DNA of 9,790 nt from an uncultured Verrucomicrobiota bacterium (GTDB taxonomy: Bacteria; Verrucomicrobiota; Verrucomicrobiia; Methylacidiphilales; Verrucolacustridaceae), in assembly GCA_903905395.1 (NCBI GenBank), contig CAIVGD010000379.1, positions 1 through 9,790 of the forward strand, in the 5' to 3' direction. Of this stretch, positions 6,416 to 9,790 are shown one piece after another (position 1 is the first letter of the stretch; each line of letters starts with the position of its first letter). Under the pieces are notes generated by a model. It did not search any database, was not told the DNA's origin, and saw only the letters and a list, made by a program, of their open reading frames with translations. The position numbers and the translations under genes were made by a program.

Positions 6416-8260
6416 TTATTTTGCGGTGCGGAAACCGACGCGGCTAATTTGGCCTTGGATGTCGCTAATTTTACGGGTGCGCCCGTCATTCGCCACGGGA
6501 ACTTCATCTAGGAAGTTGCCACCGATAAAGGAAGGGGAGATTGGATCGGTGGAATAAATCCACTCGCTGAGATTCCCGCCGAGGTCATGGTGCTCAAAGG
6601 GTCCGACATCGTTCAACATTGATTCCCCCTGGAGAACGTGAATGTAGGAATCCGGCTTCGTGCCCTGCGGAACATTACCCCCCAAGTTAATTTTCAAAGC
6701 GGTAGGGTTGGTTCCCCACGGGTAAGGGCGCATGTCGTTGCCAGAGGCGGCGCGCAGCCATTGGGCTTTCGAGGGGAGATCACGTTTCTTCCAGTGGGCG
6801 TAGGCGTAGGCGCTGGGGTAATCGACACCGAAGACGGAGGTGTCGCGGGTGATTCGGACACCGCCGTTGTAGCTATCGCCTTTGCGGGCCTTGGTCATTA
6901 TGTCCTGCCAATCGGCTGGAGCCAGATCCTCCAGCTTTCGGTTCGAAGAGATGTTGGGCGGCAGATTCGTTTTCCAATTCTTGTCCTCATCCATGGCGGC
7001 GAGAAACTTTTCGTACTGGCCGATGGTGACTTCGTGGCGGTCGAGGCGGAAGGCGGGGACGGTGGTGGTTTCATTCCCCAGAACCAGACTGCCGGTTGGT
7101 ACCGGAAGATCTTCATCATCCAGTTTTCCGGGTTTGTCCAAAACAAATCTCCAGTACAGGACGTTGATGAAAAGAGCAAGGAAAGCGACGGTAGCCACGG
7201 ATCCGATTCCGATGACCCACTTGCGCACGATGCGGGCGCGAATGGACTTTCGGATGGCATCGATTTCCTCCTGGCGAACATGAATTTCCTGAACGTCGGC
7301 GAGCTGGCGCTCGAACTCACGGGTTTTACGGAGGAGGTCTAATGCCGAGGGGCCGGGGTCGCGGAGAATTTGGAGGAGATGGGTCGTCTGCGGTGAATCG
7401 GGAATCAGAGGTTCGAGCAGGGTGGCGAGTTGGATGGAATTTTCTAGGTGGGAAACTTCGGGGGCTCCGTGGAAGGCGACCGGGTTGCGGAGGCGGGGGG
7501 TGCCCGCTGGGGAGATTGTGAAATCATATGGCCCGAGGAGGCGGGCGGGGATGGAGGAGGATTCCATTTCCCAAAGGACGGAACCCAGGACGGTGGCAAG
7601 GCGGGCGCAGGAAATCAGATCGGGTTTTTCTCCAGCCACGCGAAAATGGAGGAGGGAGGGACTGGTAACGGGTTCGATGGCGACAAAAACGCGTTCTTCC
7701 GAAGGGATGGATTCGTAGAGGGAGTAAACGGAGGCGTGATTCAAGCGGGCGTAATTGCGTATGGATTTGGTGAAATGGGGTGAGCCGGCGGGAGGGACTA
7801 GCACCTGAACATTCCGCTCCAACTGTTGATGGCGGGCCCAGTAGAGACGTCCGAGGGGGTGCGGACCTGCGGGGGAAATCAGGTGATAGGCTCCGAAGGT
7901 TCTTCCCGAAAAGTCCTCCATCAATTCGGCCATGGAAAGGGGGAGCTGTTCGTCCGACCGGAGCCAAGGGATCGGGAATCCGGAGGGGAGGGATCCGGAA
8001 AGATCGAACCGGCTGAGCAAGCCCACGGAGAGCTCGGGGTTTTTCTCGGCGAGGAGGAGAATCTCCCCAGACCGGTCTTCATCCGCCCAGAAAACATCGG
8101 TGAGGAGAAGGGATGCATGTTTGCTGGGGTTGAAGGCGTCGGAAAGGGCGGAAAAATCGGTCAGACATTCGATGTCGGCGGTGGGGAAAAAATCGCGGAG
8201 GAGGGCGGCGAAATTCGCCGAGGCTTCCGAATCCTCTTGGGCCAGGAGAATCGTGGGCAC
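6416..8260 (-). CDS. Receiver-like / pseudokinase / FGE-SUMF1-like membrane protein
   Basis: This gene encodes 614 residues in four parts. Residues 3-115 resemble a response-regulator receiver: strand TILLAQED with acidic E9-D10, and LLLTDV with D55 at the phospho-acceptor place; the usual conserved Lys is not obvious. Residues 122-310 follow the order of a Ser/Thr kinase (FGAYHLISPAG, RLNHASVYSLYES, VFVAIEPVTSPSLL) but lack the catalytic elements. The VAIK Lys position reads VQVLV, HRD is replaced near PARLLG, and DFG is replaced near LRNP, so it is probably a pseudokinase. A charged helix (310-346) ends in RKSIRARIVRK, then one membrane helix (348-370). Residues 385-613 match the FGE/SUMF1 fold (VTIGQYEKFL, RDLPSKAQWLRAAS, YPWG, GGNLSEW, final GFR) but contain no cysteine, so it cannot be a copper-type formylglycine oxidase. 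Predicted topology is N part inside, FGE-like part outside. The start is GTG, fixed by TAA two codons upstream, with no Shine-Dalgarno. It lies 44 bases after larB. Confidence 0.85.
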   Translation of the reverse strand: MPTILLAQEDSEASANFAALLRDFFPTADIECLTDFSALSDAFNPSKHASLLLTDVFWADEDRSGEILLLAEKNPELSVGLLSRFDLSGSLPSGFPIPWLRSDEQLPLSMAELMEDFSGRTFGAYHLISPAGPHPLGRLYWARHQQLERNVQVLVPPAGSPHFTKSIRNYARLNHASVYSLYESIPSEERVFVAIEPVTSPSLLHFRVAGEKPDLISCARLATVLGSVLWEMESSSIPARLLGPYDFTISPAGTPRLRNPVAFHGAPEVSHLENSIQLATLLEPLIPDSPQTTHLLQILRDPGPSALDLLRKTREFERQLADVQEIHVRQEEIDAIRKSIRARIVRKWVIGIGSVATVAFLALFINVLYWRFVLDKPGKLDDEDLPVPTGSLVLGNETTTVPAFRLDRHEVTIGQYEKFLAAMDEDKNWKTNLPPNISSNRKLEDLAPADWQDIMTKARKGDSYNGGVRITRDTSVFGVDYPSAYAYAHWKKRDLPSKAQWLRAASGNDMRPYPWGTNPTALKINLGGNVPQGTKPDSYIHVLQGESMLNDVGPFEHHDLGGNLSEWIYSTDPISPSFIGGNFLDEVPVANDGRTRKISDIQGQISRVGFRTAK

Positions 8261-8304
8261 GGCTTATCTTGGGGGATAGAAAGAAAACGAGGAAGAGGGG
8301 AGTT
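8261..8304 (-). other. Pyrimidine-rich leader between larB and the pseudokinase gene
   Basis: The 44-base gap has no Shine-Dalgarno sequence. On the minus strand bases 8302 to 8271 form a 32-base tract with only two purines, ending about 11 bases before the GTG start. Such tracts can bind ribosomal protein S1 or a termination factor, but the role here is not shown. No stem with a T run is present, so transcription from larB probably continues into the next gene. Confidence 0.35.
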
Positions 8305-9003
8305 TCAGGATTTTTGCGAAAGGGCGAGGCGATGGACTGCGAAGGCGGCGCCAAAACCGTTATCGATATTGACCACGGTGACTCCCGGGGCGCAGGAGTT
8401 GAGCATACCGAGGAAAGCGGTGAGTCCCTGCAAGTGGGCTCCGTAGCCGACTGAGGTGGGGACGGCGATGAGGGGGTGGCGGAGGAGTCCTCCTAAGACG
8501 CTGGGCAAGGCGGCTTCCATTCCTGCGACGACGATGAGTGCGTCCACCATTTGCAGTTTGGGTAAATGGCGGAGGGTGCGGTGCAGTCCGGCGACTCCGA
8601 TATCATAAAAACGTTCCGGGCGGTGGCCCAGAAACTGGAGAGTGACGAAGGCTTCCTCGGCGACGGGGTGGTCGGAGGTGCCGGCGGCACAGATGGCGAC
8701 TCGCAAGGATGGGGCGGGAGATCGGCGGGCTCGAGCTGGGGTGAGGGTGAAAGTGCGGGCCGCGGTATGGTGTTTCCCCTTGGGAAAAAGACGACGGAGG
8801 TGGCGGGCTTTGGACGAATCCAAGCGGGTGACCAACACGGGCTGTTTCTCGGCCCGGAGACGGCGGGTGATGGCGGCGATCTGGCGGATGGTTTTTCCGG
8901 CGCCGTAAATGATTTCAGGTGCGCCGAGCCTGCGTTGGCGCTGAAGATCGAGTTCGGCAAACGCTCGAGGCAGAACGCTGCGGGGCGGGCGACGATTCGC
9001 CAT
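8305..9003 (-). CDS. larB: Nickel-pincer cofactor synthesis protein LarB
   Basis: LarB carboxylates the pyridinium ring of nicotinic acid adenine dinucleotide and splits its phosphoanhydride, giving pyridinium-3,5-biscarboxylic acid mononucleotide, the first intermediate of the nickel-pincer nucleotide used by lactate racemase and relatives. The protein is 232 residues. Its C-terminal part is the PurE-like carboxylase fold: AAGTSDHPVAEEA (106-118), YDIGVAGLHR (133-142), VVAGMEAALPSVLGG (158-172), VPTSVGYGAHLQGL and LNSCAPG (201-207). C204 is probably the nucleophile equivalent to Cys221 of Lactiplantibacillus plantarum LarB, which forms a cysteinyl-pyridine intermediate. The N-terminal part keeps GAPEIIYGAGKT (27-38) but seems shorter than usual, lacking much of the leading helical segment. 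The ATG lies only 5 bases after the glyQS stop and has no Shine-Dalgarno, pointing to translational coupling. LarC and LarE are not in the window. Confidence 0.93.
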   Translation of the reverse strand: MANRRPPRSVLPRAFAELDLQRQRRLGAPEIIYGAGKTIRQIAAITRRLRAEKQPVLVTRLDSSKARHLRRLFPKGKHHTAARTFTLTPARARRSPAPSLRVAICAAGTSDHPVAEEAFVTLQFLGHRPERFYDIGVAGLHRTLRHLPKLQMVDALIVVAGMEAALPSVLGGLLRHPLIAVPTSVGYGAHLQGLTAFLGMLNSCAPGVTVVNIDNGFGAAFAVHRLALSQKS

Positions 9004-9008
9004 AAGGT

Positions 9009-9790
9009 TTAGGCGAGGTCGGCTTGCAAGCGCGGGAGAAGATCGGCGATGGCCAATCTTTCCTGCTTCATGGAATCGCGATGACGGAGGGTAACGGTAT
9101 CTTTTTGACCGGCGAGCGGGCCGTTTTTAACCCCTTCGAAAGTTTCGAAATCGATGGTTATGCCGAAGGGGGTGCCGATCTCGTCCTGGCGGCGGTAGCG
9201 ACGGCCGATGGCTCCGGATTCATCGTAAAAAACGGGGAAGTGGCGGCGGAGTTCGGCGGTAACGGCGCGGGCTTTTTCCACGAGTTCAGGTTTATTTTTG
9301 AGAAGAGGGAAAATGCCGGCCTTCACCGGTGCCATGCGCGGGTGGAAGTGGAGGACGACGCGGGTTTCTTTGGCGCCCTTGTCATCGGTGACTTCTTCCT
9401 CGTGGTAGGCCTCGCAGAGGAGGGCGAGGGTGGTGCGATCCACGCCGGCGCTGGGCTCGACGACGTGGGGGAGGAATTTTTCGCGGGTCTCTTCATCGAA
9501 GTATTCGAGGGGTTTGCCGCTGGCTTCCTGATGCTGTTTGAGATCGTAATCGGAACGGTAGGCGATGCCTTCCAGTTCCTCGGTGCCGAATGGGAACTCA
9601 TAGAGGAGGTCGTAGGTGCCTTGGGAATAGAAGGCGCGGTCCTTTTCTGGGACATCGAGGACGGTGATTTTATTTCTTGGGATGCCGATGGATTCGTACC
9701 AGGCGAGGCGGTCGGCGAGCCATTTTTCCAGCCAGGCCTTGCCCTCGGCGGGGCGGACGAAGAATTCTACTTCCATCTGTTCGAACTCGC
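9009..9790 (-). CDS. glyQS: Glycyl-tRNA synthetase, single-chain class II type (5' partial)
   Basis: This is the C-terminal 259 residues of a cytoplasmic enzyme that charges tRNA-Gly with glycine. The frame stays open beyond the right edge and begins EFEQMEVEFFVRP, the internal motif-2 region of this enzyme, so the ATG at 9776 is Met within the protein and not the start. Features in visible numbering are YRSDYDLKQH (about 77-86), class II motif 3 EPSAGVDRTTLALLCEAY (111-128) with the ATP-binding Arg, and the anticodon-binding domain from about 144 to the end (FHPRMAPVKAGIFPLL, DEIGTPFGITIDFETFEG, KDTVTLRHRDSMKQERL). It is the alpha2 form found in archaea, eukaryotes and some bacteria, not the alpha2-beta2 GlyQ/GlyS enzyme of E. 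coli. It leads the minus-strand block, followed 5 bases later by larB. The promoter and any T-box leader lie outside the window. Confidence 0.96.
   Translation of the reverse strand, partial: EFEQMEVEFFVRPAEGKAWLEKWLADRLAWYESIGIPRNKITVLDVPEKDRAFYSQGTYDLLYEFPFGTEELEGIAYRSDYDLKQHQEASGKPLEYFDEETREKFLPHVVEPSAGVDRTTLALLCEAYHEEEVTDDKGAKETRVVLHFHPRMAPVKAGIFPLLKNKPELVEKARAVTAELRRHFPVFYDESGAIGRRYRRQDEIGTPFGITIDFETFEGVKNGPLAGQKDTVTLRHRDSMKQERLAIADLLPRLQADLA

Noticed and set aside
6416..7106. Diversity-generating retroelement variable protein
   Set aside because: The FGE-like fold invites the idea, but there is no reverse transcriptase, template repeat or A-biased variable repeat in the window.
6638..7342. 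Open plus-strand frame of 234 codons opposite the pseudokinase gene
   Set aside because: It is fully antisense to a gene with clear domain signatures, is glycine/valine-rich with no recognisable motif, and is expected from GC-rich codon bias.
7826..8446. Open plus-strand frame of 206 codons spanning the pseudokinase start and the larB end
   Set aside because: It crosses two real minus-strand genes and their gap; the Gly/Glu/Arg-rich product is typical of an antisense shadow.

Overview
The window is a compact, GC-rich bacterial chromosome segment. It carries four plus-strand envelope genes, then a minus-strand tRNA-Asp, then plus-strand nadB, and finally a minus-strand three-gene block converging on nadB. 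No gene-free stretch exceeds about 110 bases, and no mobile element, CRISPR array or phage gene is visible. The organism is most likely a member of the PVC group, perhaps Verrucomicrobiota. This rests on the GldG-like plus DUF4340 gene pair, a kinase-like/formylglycine-enzyme-like fusion, a single-chain eukaryote-type glycyl-tRNA synthetase and weak or absent Shine-Dalgarno sequences. It is an inference, not a demonstrated assignment.

Region 1 (1-4595, plus) looks like one transcription unit. A GldG-like ABC-transporter accessory protein, cut by the left edge, is followed after 13 bases by a membrane-anchored DUF4340 protein with four internal repeats. After 30 bases comes an unrecognised 100-residue single-pass membrane protein, and after 3 bases a 311-residue membrane-anchored protein with a TPR-like segment and a C-terminal beta-rich domain I cannot name. 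All four are predicted to be anchored in the inner membrane with large parts outside it. The ATPase and permease genes expected with such a system would lie to the left of the window.

Region 2 (4587-6304) holds a complete tRNA-Asp(GUC) on the minus strand. Its 3' end covers the last codons and stop of the TPR-like gene. Most of the gap before nadB is the tRNA itself. nadB encodes a full-length L-aspartate oxidase, the first enzyme of de novo NAD synthesis, with the active-site residues in place.

Region 3 (6416-9790, minus) runs glyQS (glycyl-tRNA synthetase, cut by the right edge), larB (first enzyme of nickel-pincer cofactor synthesis) and a 614-residue membrane protein. The last is the most unusual gene: a receiver-like domain, a kinase fold lacking the catalytic motifs, one membrane helix and a cysteine-free FGE/SUMF1-type domain. 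NadB and LarB are linked biochemically, because LarB consumes nicotinic acid adenine dinucleotide, an intermediate of NAD synthesis. Their closeness here may be chance.
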